Origin: Microthyrium microscopicum | Lineage: Eukaryota; Ascomycota; Dothideomycetes; Microthyriales; Microthyriaceae | Length of the DNA stretch: 64,000 bases | Assembly (NCBI GenBank): GCA_010405405.1 | Contig: MU004231.1 | Location: 861,736-925,735, forward strand | Reading direction: 5' to 3' | Part shown: positions 11,472-20,818 of the stretch, in pieces | How the letters are laid out: each line of letters starts with the position of its first letter | Position numbering within the stretch: the first letter of the stretch is position 1 | Made by a program: the position numbers and the translations under genes | Notes under the pieces: generated by a model | The model's input: the letters and a program-made list of their open reading frames with translations, nothing else | Told to the model about the DNA's origin: nothing | The model's database searches: none

Positions 11472-13625
11472 ATGTCTGAATCCTTTGAGTTTCAGGCTGA
11501 GATTTCTCAGCTCTTGTCTCTCATCATCAACACTGTCTACTCTAACAAGGAAATCTTCCTAAGAGAACTCATCTCCAACGCTTCTGATGCTCTAGACAAG
11601 ATTCGCTATGAGTCGCTCTCAGATCCATCCAAGTTGGACTCCAACAAGGATCTCCGCATCGACATTATCCCCGACAAGGAGAACAAGACACTCACCATCC
11701 GCGATACCGGTATGGGTATGACCAAGGCTGTAAGTTGCACTCTCAAACCATTTTCGAGCCATGAGCTAACACGTCTCTAGGACCTCGTCAACAACCTTGG
11801 TACGATTGCCCGCTCTGGTACTAAGCAATTCATGGAGGCCCTGAGTGCTGGTGCCGATGTTTCCATGATTGGTCAATTCGGTGTCGGTTTCTACTCCGCA
11901 TATCTCGTTGCCGACAAGGTCACTGTCGTCTCCAAGCACAACGACGATGAGCAATACATCTGGGAGTCGTCTGCTGGCGGTACCTTCACCGTCATTCCAG
12001 ACACCGAGGGCGAGCAACTTGGTCGTGGTACCAAGATCATCCTCCATCTCAAGGATGAGCAGACCGACTACTTAAACGAGAGCCGTATCAAGGAGGTCGT
12101 CAAGAAGCACTCCGAGTTCATCTCATACCCCATCTACCTCCATGTTCTCAAGGAGTCTGAGAAGGAGGTCCCAGATGAGGACGCCGAAGAGGTCAAGGAC
12201 GAGGAAGATGACGAGAAGAAGCCAAAGGTTGAGGAAGTCGATGACGACGAAGAGGAGAAGAAACCCAAGACCAAGACTGTCAAGGAGTCGAAAATTGAGG
12301 AGGAAGAACTAAACAAGACAAAACCAATCTGGACTCGCAATCCTCAAGATATCACTACTGAGGAGTACGGTGCCTTCTACAAGTCTCTTAGCAACGACTG
12401 GGAAGATCATCTTGCCGTGAAGCATTTCTCTGTTGAGGGTCAGCTCGAATTCCGAGCCATTCTCTTCGTCCCCAAGCGCGCTCCTTTCGATCTCTTCGAG
12501 ACCAAGCGAGCAAAGAACAACATCAAGCTCTATGTTCGCCGTGTCTTCATCACTGATGATGCCACTGATCTCATGCCCGAATGGCTTGGTTTCGTCAAGG
12601 GTGTCGTCGACTCTGAGGATCTTCCACTCAACTTGTCTCGTGAGACTCTTCAACAAAACAAAATCATGAAAGTCATCCGCAAGAATCTTGTCAAGAAGAC
12701 TCTTGAGCTTTTCCAAGAGATTGCCGAGGACCGTGAGCAATTCGACAAGTTCTACACTGCTTTCAGCAAGAACTTGAAGCTCGGAATCCACGAAGACACC
12801 CAAAACCGCAACTTGCTTGCCAAGCTGCTCCGCTTCCACTCCACCAAGTCTGGTGATGACATGACATCTCTCACCGACTACATCACTCGCATGCCCGAAC
12901 ATCAAAAGAACATGTACTACATTACTGGCGAGTCTCTCAAGGCCGTCAACAAGAGCCCCTTCTTGGATTCCATCAAGGAGCGAAACTTTGAGGTTCTCTT
13001 CCTCACTGACCCCATTGATGAGTATGCCATGACTCAACTCAAGGAGTTCGAGGGTAAGAAGCTTGTTGATATCACCAAGGACTTTGAGCTCGAGGAGACC
13101 GATGAGGAGAAGAAGGCTCGTGAGGCTGAGGAGAAGGAGTACGAGGGTCTCGCCAAGGCCCTCAAGAACGTCCTTGGCGACAAGGTCGAGAAGGTTGTCG
13201 TCAGCCACATGCTCACCGGAGCTCCATGCGCCATCCGCACTGGTCAATTCGGTTGGTCTGCCAACATGGAGCGTATCATGAAGGCTCAAGCTCTACGTGA
13301 TACCAGCATGAGCAGTTACATGCAGAGCAAGAAGACTTTCGAGATCTCTCCCAAGAGCGCTATCATCAAGGAGCTCAAGGCCAAGGTTGAGGCTGATGGC
13401 GAGGAAGACAAGACCGTCAAGAGCATCACCACGCTGCTCTACGAGACCTCTCTCCTCGTCTCGGGCTTCACTATCGATGAGCCCGTTCAGTTCTCTGAGC
13501 GTATCCACAAGCTCGTCAGCTTGGGTCTCAACATCGACGAAGAGCTTGACACTGCCGATGAGAAGGCCGATGACTCAACCGCCGCTGCTGCCGAGGGTGA
13601 GAGCGCCATGGAAGAGGTCGACTAG
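11472..13625 (+). CDS. HSP90: Cytosolic HSP90 chaperone
   Basis: ATP-dependent dimeric chaperone that matures kinases, receptors and other clients together with Hsp70 and co-chaperones. Exons 11472-11729 and 11781-13625, with a 51-bp GT-AG intron, give 700 aa, the usual fungal length. The N-terminal ATPase domain shows [32 protein letters not shown], the DTGMGMTKA nucleotide-binding loop and [17 protein letters not shown] charged Glu/Lys linker follows at about 210-265. The middle domain has [20 protein letters not shown]. The C-terminus ends in MEEVD, the TPR co-chaperone docking motif of cytosolic Hsp90. No ER or mitochondrial signal is present. Candidate heat-shock elements lie upstream. 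Strong codon bias produces long antisense frames, which are not genes. Confidence 0.98.
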
Positions 13626-14167
13626 ATTGTTGGTTAATGCCGATGGATGAGTGATGCTTCATTTTGATATCCCAGTAGTGTTTTGTTGCCTCTTCTGTGA
13701 GGTTTTTGGTTTGCCGGCTAGTCATCGGCGTTGTTAGGAGTGTGTAAAAAAGGAAATGGGCCGTGTTTTCGGTTCTCCTGTTGCCAACACATGCACACTC
13801 AGATGACGGCTTTTCGAAAACGGGGTTTGATCGATCGATCGTGTTTAGATAGTAATCACGTTAGAAGTCATAATTCAAGCGAGTCTTTCGAAATCTCTCA
13901 TATCTTTTTCCCAATAATAGTAATGTGATTCGAGCTACGCTAACTTCGTGCTATATGCAAAGGGTATTCGCAATGAATGATAAGCCAAAAATGAAGCGCA
14001 ATAGTAGTACAGCGATAGCCAAACAGAAAATGCTAATGTTGCTAATGTGTCTCCATGTCCAAACTCCCAATAGTAACCTCATTGCAGTCAGATCAGCACC
14101 CGCCTCATCTGAAAGTTCTCTTCATCATCCCTCCCTCCGTCATCCTCCGTCCACAGCCCGCAATTCG
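13626..14167. other. Convergent 3' intergenic region
   Basis: Lies between HSP90 and the next minus-strand gene. It contains a tiny (gatc)3 run near 13831 and no supportable gene. Confidence 0.5.
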
Positions 14168-15017
14168 CTAAGTGTACTGATGATTATGCGCCATCCAAAA
14201 CACCAACCGCTGTATCCGCCGATAATCATCAACAACATGCAGCGCCACTCCAGCTTCCATCTCGCGCATCGCATACTCCTGCCCCACCCACTCGTAAAAC
14301 TTGATCAGCGCACCACTCGCCAGCGCGCCAAACACTCGCCCACGCATCCCTTGCCGCTGGCGCGTCCCTGGTAGCGCTGTATCACGCACTACGGAATCAG
14401 TGTGCGTTATGCGGATCAAGTAGCCGCGCAATCGAGCGTGTACTTCGCGCGGCGTTTCTACTATGGATGTGCCGTTGTCTAGAGATGTCGTGCGGCGTAG
14501 GCAGACGGCTAGGAGCGGGTGTGTGGCTGGATCGGTGGGTTGCGCGGTTGTGATGAGGTGGGTGGTGTAGATGTCGGGGATGGTCAGGAGGGATGCGAGG
14601 GTGGAGTATGAGTAATTTGGGAAGAGGTCTGCGTGGTAGGGCGGGAGGTTTGTCTCGTCGGTTATTATTTGGTGGTTGTATGAAGGTGCGATGGTGCGCG
14701 CGGGTATGGTGTTGTACAGCGCGGATGGAAAGGCCTCGGTGAAAACAGCGGTCCACATGGAGATGGCGATTGTGTTGGTGTCGTCGGCGAGGGATGGCGC
14801 TATGAGAGCGCGCACGGTGGGAGATGCGAGATACTGTGGTGTGGCTGTTAGTTGTTGGCTGATGGTGGAAAGGATGGTGTAGAGGAAGAGTACGCACGGT
14901 GGCTTCGTATCCTTCGCGGTAGGGATATTCGGGGATGTCTTCTTCTTGTTCTTCTTCTTCTAGAGATGGGTCTTTGAACATAGTCTCAAAAAATGGGTCT
15001 GAAAGTGTTGTAGACAT
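14168..15017 (-). CDS. Unrecognised 261-aa protein
   Basis: Exons 15017-14898 and 14833-14168 are joined by a 64-bp GT-AG intron in phase 0, giving 261 aa. The N-terminus is acidic (SLEEEEQEEDIPEYPY). The rest is a mixed alpha/beta-looking domain with PFFETMF, ISMWTAVFTEAFPS and a C-terminal helical part (VVDDYRRIQRLVFWMAH). No signal peptide or membrane segment. I do not recognise a family. The start at 15017 (MSTTLSDPFF) fits best; the frame stays open upstream to 15212, but that part is Ser/Arg/Lys-rich and less protein-like. An ordinary fungal hypothetical protein is the safest call. Confidence 0.72.
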
Positions 15018-15243
15018 TGTTGTGGAAGATAGGTTGTGGAGTGGTTTTCGTGCCAATGGCCGGAGGAGATTCTTCGAAGAAGAGCATAGTGTCTTCTTGC
15101 ATTTTCGACTTGGGAGTCCTCTGCGCTGGGAGGTGACAGCCATGGAGTAAAACATATCCGTGGAGCATCGCGTGCTAGGAGTGATTACTGGCAGCGTGAC
15201 TGGAGATGGCACCTCAAATCGTACATTGCCTAATCAGGAAAGT

Positions 15244-16875
15244 TCACCTGCCTCGAAACAAATGACCTTCAGTACTGAAGATCCAGTCATCCAAGCTCAT
15301 AACATTGACATCGTCAAATATCAAGTATAGATACTTGAGAGTTTCGGCAGCCCAGAATGATTCAGTGTCATCAATTAGTTTTATACCCTCCTTCACCATG
15401 ACATCCTCGATTCCGGCATACCCAAACTCTGTCTTGCAGTACTTTTCCATAGCTTCAAATGCTTCCCAAGCCCAGTCTCGATATCGTTGCTCGCCAGTAG
15501 TCCGGAACGCATAGAATAAAGATTCGACATACTCAGGTCGGAGTTGGAAGCGAGCATCGGCGACCCAGAAGCCAAACTTAGCAAGCTCGTTCTTTTGACG
15601 GTCTGTTTTGGGCTCGAATGTTCCATTGTGAGATCCAGGTGATGGCAACCATGAGAACTTCTCCGGGCCAATACCTAGGGGTGAAGTTGCATAAGTATGC
15701 CTACATCCATCAAGCAATGCTTTTCCCAGAGTGACGAGATCCTTGCGGCGCAATACTCGACCACCAAGTAGCAGATTGCCTGGCGCAAAGCAAGCCAGAT
15801 GGGACATTTCATTAAGGTACCAAGGACCATTCCATTTTCCCATGTAGAGGTGAGAAGTCGCATCTTTCTGGTAGGGGGAACTCCGACTGGTGATATTGTG
15901 ACGCACGGCCTCCGCGGCTTGAGTCCATCGATTACGATATACTTTAGAGTTTGGTGAACTAGGGAAGAGAAGACTAGCTTTTAGCAAGTATTCATAGTAC
16001 GAATCATGACCGGCATCCCAATGTCGATTGCGACCAAGCAATTCTCCAGTCTCGACATTGATCTTGCCATCTACCAGACCGGGCAGGTCTTCCACGTATT
16101 TGTTACGCACTAGACTTGACCATGCTATGGTGGCCTTGCTACAGTATTCCGGATCTCCAGTAAGTCTGCTCAATGTACACATCTCCAGAAAGTTGGATCC
16201 TATCCGCGCGGGTCCAACAGTGGCATCCATGGGCGAGACCTTGAAGTTACGAAAGTCGATACGCGGATACGGCAGTCCAGTCCGAGGATCAAAAGCAACA
16301 AGGAGATTGGTCGCTAAAGCTTCCGCCTGCATGAGTATGCCTTTACGTATCCTCGTGGTGAATAAACTGCTCGGTATAAGGCCATTGTCGCCAAGTTCAA
16401 TTACAGACACCATTCCTCCAAGGTATCTTATCGTTGTCTCGAATGGATCGACCAGACCTTCCGGCGTCTGGAAGTTGATCTCTTTTGTTATAAAGTTGAG
16501 CTCCTCCGTCAACTCCTCCCACATGCCCATGACGGCCAACGTTGTAGTGGAATCCACAATGAAAGCACCCCATCCATTACGACTATTATTAAACTTGCCA
16601 GAGACTGGCTTAATATCATCTTTGCCCCATGCTTTTTCACGATATCCCTTGTATGTATGTATCATCGCCTGCTTGACTTTCAGTCGCTTGTCTAAATCAG
16701 CTTTGCCCGTCTTGTTCCATCGTTCATATTGTATGGCTTGTCTCTTTGGCAGTGGTTTGCCTTGTGTACGTGCGGGTGGATGTAGCTGGGCGTAGAAGAG
16801 GTAAAATGTGACGACAAATATGGCGCAGACAATCTTGGAGGTTGCAATGGGGTTGCTTCGACGACGGTACCTCAT
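15244..16875 (-). CDS. GH47 alpha-1,2-mannosidase (class I), type II membrane protein
   Basis: Trims alpha-1,2-linked mannose from N-glycans in the ER or Golgi and can act in glycoprotein quality control. The intron-free frame is 543 aa, normal for the family. A short basic N-tail (MRYRRRSN) is followed by a signal anchor at about 12-30 (SKIVCAIFVVTFYLFYAQ), giving a luminal catalytic domain. GH47 marks include AMIHTYKGYREKAWGKDDIKP, NNSRNGWGAFIVDSTTTLAVMG, ETTIRYLGGMVS, HLACFAPGNLLLGGR, LRPEYVESLFYAFRTTG and the C-terminal DDTESFWAAETLKYLYLIF, which carries the calcium- and substrate-binding region. The final STEGHLFR corresponds to the family's NTEAHP-type end. The ATG at 16875 directly precedes the anchor. 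Whether it is the ER or a Golgi member cannot be told by eye. Confidence 0.95.
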   Translation of the reverse strand: MRYRRRSNPIATSKIVCAIFVVTFYLFYAQLHPPARTQGKPLPKRQAIQYERWNKTGKADLDKRLKVKQAMIHTYKGYREKAWGKDDIKPVSGKFNNSRNGWGAFIVDSTTTLAVMGMWEELTEELNFITKEINFQTPEGLVDPFETTIRYLGGMVSVIELGDNGLIPSSLFTTRIRKGILMQAEALATNLLVAFDPRTGLPYPRIDFRNFKVSPMDATVGPARIGSNFLEMCTLSRLTGDPEYCSKATIAWSSLVRNKYVEDLPGLVDGKINVETGELLGRNRHWDAGHDSYYEYLLKASLLFPSSPNSKVYRNRWTQAAEAVRHNITSRSSPYQKDATSHLYMGKWNGPWYLNEMSHLACFAPGNLLLGGRVLRRKDLVTLGKALLDGCRHTYATSPLGIGPEKFSWLPSPGSHNGTFEPKTDRQKNELAKFGFWVADARFQLRPEYVESLFYAFRTTGEQRYRDWAWEAFEAMEKYCKTEFGYAGIEDVMVKEGIKLIDDTESFWAAETLKYLYLIFDDVNVMSLDDWIFSTEGHLFRGR

Positions 16876-17451
16876 GATTGCTGCGAGGTGGGTTCAACGC
16901 TCAATGCAATGGATCGACAAGAAAAAGCTCGCGACGTGCTCTCCTCATGTTGCCTTGTGGTTTTCCAGAGCGCAAGAGCTCTTGAGCAAGTAGCTTGGCT
17001 TGTATGATCGTCGGTCGAAGTGGTGGAATGGCAGGACACGTAAGCGCGCTTGACCAGAGCAGACTGGGGAATAAGCGCCTCAACTAGATCGCCTGGTGTA
17101 TTGTTTGTTGAACAAAGGAGAGAAGAACTTGGTCAGAAATGTGTCCAGTAACACGGAAGAGGTAAGGATCAGGATTTCATCCCCTGATGCTTTCCACGGA
17201 TTCAATAAATCTTGATGTTAAAACCAGGTCAACACTTGGTCTGAGCGTTAGGAAATATCCAACGCTCGGAACCAACTCTCACCTCCCACAACTACAAACC
17301 ATTCGTTGACATCTATTCGAATTCTATCTCATACTATTGGGCTTGACTGGCCAGCTCTTTCCCTGCTGGAATTATCCCGTCCCGCTAAGTTTGGCGCATT
17401 GTCTTGTAGTCCGCACAGGACCAACAAACACCTGCATAAACTCGGCGAGCC
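16876..17451. promoter_or_regulatory. Divergent spacer GH47 / small membrane protein
   Basis: 576 bp between outward-facing starts. No coding frame is supportable, and no named regulatory motif was seen. Confidence 0.45.
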
Positions 17452-17704
17452 ATGTTCAGGTACTGATCGTCAGTATTTTGGAATGTTTACATTTTCTAAC
17501 AATTACACTAGGGCCTACTCAAAGCTTCCAACGAACCAGAAGCTGATTCTCGGAGGCGCTTTCTTGATCTGGGGTGGGCTTGGCCTTCAAGTTCTTCCGC
17601 GCATGGAGAAGAAACTTGATCTTGAACCAGATGCAAAAGAGACAGGAAGAATGACGAAAGTCCTTCCCAGGATTGAAGTACTAGAACCATTACCCAAGAA
17701 ATGA
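17452..17704 (+). CDS. Small single-pass membrane protein (66 aa) with an 8-nt first exon
   Basis: Exon 1 is 17452-17459 (ATG TTC AG) and exon 2 is 17512-17704, joined by a 52-bp intron with donor GTACTG, branch TTCTAAC and acceptor CACTAG. The product begins MFRAYSKLPTNQKLILGGAF and has one hydrophobic helix at about residues 13-30, then a charged tail ending EVLEPLPKK. The basic start and single helix suggest a mitochondrial inner-membrane or ER protein; this is inference. The alternative is an unspliced reading through the intron (GMFTFSNNYTRAYSKL), which would need a start at 17306. The strong branch point and acceptor favour splicing. I do not recognise a named family. Confidence 0.68.
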
Positions 17705-18456
17705 TTGCAATGGGAGAAAATGGGTTGAAGAGGTTGGTATGATCACTCGTCTACCGTATTGAGATGGAGTGCCAAATCGTTGTATTGCAGTGAAGAAGGA
17801 AGCCAAGGCGCTGAGACTGTAGTTATGGTGATTCACATAACCAAGATCGCGTGTATCTTAGATTGGAAGTGCTAACATCGCATAGAATTTACGGCTCAAT
17901 GTACATTAGCAGATACATTTCATTGAAATTGAAAGAAGTAACCAAACTCGTGTATACGGCTCACAGCAGGATATCACTCTCGTCAAGCCCCGGCATCCAA
18001 CCCACCTCCACTCGATATTTCTTATCATCTTGATTTGGAAACATCGCTGCCTGTACCTTTTCAAGCGTTATGGGACAAAATGTTGAGATTTATGATATCA
18101 TGGTATTGAGGCTGGGATCCTTCGCCCGCTCAAGCTTCTGGATTAGGAATCCCCCACATCCCCATGTCTAACCATCAATCCCGTGGAGGAGCAACATCCA
18201 TACATCGAGAAATACTGAACCCTCGATTTGACCACTTATAGGATAAGTATGACTCTCTTATAATTGGTACTATTATACCTTGCAGCTGCTAGGTGTGCAT
18301 TGAACCAATTGGTCACGCTGAGTAAGGACTCCGCTTTTGAGCTCCAACTTCCCAGTTTGAGCATACAGAGTACAGTACTTTAGTACTTATATCTAACAAC
18401 AATCCAGTTCAAACATTTTCCGATTTCGACATCTCGTCTACTATCCTCTGGTCTAT
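17705..18456. other. Intergenic region and promoter of the flavoprotein gene
   Basis: About 750 bp. It holds the 3' end of the small gene and the upstream region of the oxidoreductase. Near 18366-18391, tagtac/gtactt words repeat. No gene seen. Confidence 0.45.
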
Positions 18457-19992
18457 ATGTTCACCAACTTCAGCCGCCTAGCACCAATCCCCAGAAATAT
18501 CCCAAGAATCATCCCAAAACTCACACCAACAACCAACATTCGCAAACTCACCATGTCAACTGCACCACCAGCATCCTACGACGCCATAATAATCGGCTCC
18601 GGCCAATCCGGCAACCCCCTCGCCTCCGCCTTGACTGCTGCCGGCCACTCCACCGCCCTCATCGAAGCTACCCACATTGGCGGCTGCTGTATCAACGATG
18701 GCTGTACGCCCACCAAGACCCTCGTTGCGTCCGCTCGCGTCGCGTACCTTGCGCGCAGAGCCGCCTCTTATGGTATCACTGTTCCCACCGTTGGCGTAGA
18801 TATGCCAGCAGTGCGTCAGCGGAAGCGCGATATCGTATCCAGCTGGCGTTCTGGCTCAGAAGGACGGCTGGAAAAAGCTGGCGTCAAGGTAGTTATGGGG
18901 AAGGCGCGGTTTACGGGGGAGAGGGAAATTGTTGTGGATTTGGTTGGGGGCGGCGAGGAAAGGATGGTGGGGAAGAAGGTGTTTGTCAATGTTGGGGAGC
19001 GGCCGGTTGTGCCGGATTTGGTAGGCCTCAGCGAAGTCATGGAAAAGTCGCCTGATCGCGTGTTGGATTCGACGAGTGTGCAGGAGCTTGGAGTGGTGCC
19101 GGGGAAACTGTTGGTGTTGGGCGGTGGATATATTGGGCTTGAGTTTGGACAGCTGTTTCGAAGGCTTGGAGCGGAGGTTACGGTGGTTCAGAGAGCGGAT
19201 AGGTTGGCGGTGAGAGAGGATGAGGACATTGCGGAGTGCTTGAAGGGGATTTTGGAAGAGGATGGTATTGAGGTACTTGTTGGATCGCAGGCGACGGAGA
19301 TTAAGATGGCGGGTGGGGAGAAGTTGGAACTTACAGTGAAGTCAAAGGATGGGTTGGAGAAGAAGTTGGAGGGGACGCATGTCTTGCTTGCTACGGGACG
19401 AAGACCGAATACCGATACACTGGACCTTGATAAGACCAGCGTAAAGGTCAACAAGCGAGGATATATTGAGTTCAACGACGATCTCACGACGAGTGTGGAG
19501 GGTATCTACGTTTTGGGAGACGTTAAAGGACCTCCTGCCTTTACCCACGTTTCCTACGACGACTTTCGTATTCTCAGAGACAGTCTGGGCTTGAATCCGG
19601 ATGGAAAGATAGTCACACGAACAGTCAAGTCACGAGATGGCCTCGTCCCATACTGTATGTATACGGATCCACAGCTGGGGCACGTTGGACTCCATCTGCA
19701 CGAAGTTCCAGCCGGCACGAAAGTCAAGGTTGCGAAGATGCCAATGAGCTATGTTGCCCGAGCACTAGAAACAGACGAGCCTCGTGGGATGATGAAAGCT
19801 GTAGTCGACGCAGAAACCGGAAAGATAGTGGGATTTACTTGCCTGGGAATTGAAGGGGGCGAGTTGGTTAGTGTAGTGCAGTTGGCGATGATGGGTGGAC
19901 TGCACTATCAGCAGCTCGCGGACGCGGTGTTCGCTCACCCAGCGATTGCGGAATGCTTAAATAATCTATGGGGGTATCTGGAAGACGTATGA
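18457..19992 (+). CDS. Pyridine nucleotide-disulfide oxidoreductase (mercuric reductase / lipoamide dehydrogenase-like)
   Basis: Predicted FAD- and NAD(P)H-dependent class I disulfide oxidoreductase, 511 aa, intron-free. In order: FAD Rossmann motif AIIIGSGQSGNPLA (about 43-56), redox disulfide in GGCCINDGCTPTKT (Cys78-X4-Cys83, with an extra Cys77), NAD(P) Rossmann motif VLGGGYIGLEFGQ, second FAD motif GIYVLGDVKG, and a C-terminal dimerisation domain with HPAIAE, where the family's catalytic-base His sits. The N-terminal heavy-metal domain and C-terminal Cys pair of true mercuric reductases are absent, so the substrate is unknown. Residues 1-32 are Arg/Pro-rich without acids, like a mitochondrial presequence. 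A second ATG at 18553 (residue 33) has a much better start context (see findings). Confidence 0.88.
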   Translation: MFTNFSRLAPIPRNIPRIIPKLTPTTNIRKLTMSTAPPASYDAIIIGSGQSGNPLASALTAAGHSTALIEATHIGGCCINDGCTPTKTLVASARVAYLARRAASYGITVPTVGVDMPAVRQRKRDIVSSWRSGSEGRLEKAGVKVVMGKARFTGEREIVVDLVGGGEERMVGKKVFVNVGERPVVPDLVGLSEVMEKSPDRVLDSTSVQELGVVPGKLLVLGGGYIGLEFGQLFRRLGAEVTVVQRADRLAVREDEDIAECLKGILEEDGIEVLVGSQATEIKMAGGEKLELTVKSKDGLEKKLEGTHVLLATGRRPNTDTLDLDKTSVKVNKRGYIEFNDDLTTSVEGIYVLGDVKGPPAFTHVSYDDFRILRDSLGLNPDGKIVTRTVKSRDGLVPYCMYTDPQLGHVGLHLHEVPAGTKVKVAKMPMSYVARALETDEPRGMMKAVVDAETGKIVGFTCLGIEGGELVSVVQLAMMGGLHYQQLADAVFAHPAIAECLNNLWGYLEDV

Positions 19993-20818
19993 TGAGCAAT
20001 AATGTTAGCGGTGGGCGGATGCGACTATGATGAAGCTCGTTGGGTGTCATGGCAAACAAAGAGATTCTTGGTAGTTGAGCTCTTACGCACAGCCTTGATT
20101 GAATCACTGCGGATTATGGAAGCTGTTGGTCACCTGTATCTGACTGTACTCTCCCAAGAAGATGTGTCTTTATGTAGTGAGAATAAGAATGTACTGTATA
20201 GTTATTTTTACACATTAGGAGGATCATAAGCCAAAGCCTATTAAGATAGACATCAGAGTTGATCTGCGATATCAGATCCGATATCTTAAATGGCAGGAAC
20301 CAATGGCAAGCGGAAAGAAGGAGCGAAGCATAAAAGTCACGTGCTTCAAACAACGCGGGAACTAGCGAATGGTCCGTGACTCGACTAGTAGCCAATTGAA
20401 AGAGCCGCCGAGATCTGGGATGCTTCCGGGTGCAGTTTGCGCGGACCGTCAGGAGGTCGATGCGCCCGCTTCCTTTCCTATGCGCGCAGACACTGACTGC
20501 AGCTTCATCCCAACTTGTTCTTTTGTTGCCAAACCGGACACGAAGAGAGAGGCTCCAAACGCCAATCCAGAACGACTCATCAAAATCTTCACTTCTCTTT
20601 CCTTCACTCTTCATTTGAAATAGCTTCTTTGATCAGCCTTGCTTTTTCTCTTCTTTTTCACTTGTACTATCTAGTCACTTTTTTATCAAATACTCCGTTA
20701 TGATACCCTGATGTCAGCGAGCCCTTACATCTCGCCCCTAATCTCCGCCTGACCATCTTAATTCATCGCCGACCATCGTCGCTGGTGCCTACCACCATTT
20801 TCGACTCCTACGAACATC
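19993..20818. other. Intergenic region and CT-rich leader of BUD6
   Basis: 826 bp. About 20460-20818 turns C/T-rich on the plus strand and is probably the BUD6 promoter and 5' leader. Frames on both strands here are short and low in complexity. Confidence 0.5.

Noticed and set aside
12309-13289. 326-aa minus-strand frame inside HSP90
   Set aside because: Antisense shadow caused by strong codon bias; HSP90 genes often show this. The composition is Leu/Glu/Asp-rich, mirroring the sense strand.
16028-16795. 255-aa plus-strand frame inside the GH47 gene
   Set aside because: Shadow of a confidently identified enzyme on the other strand.
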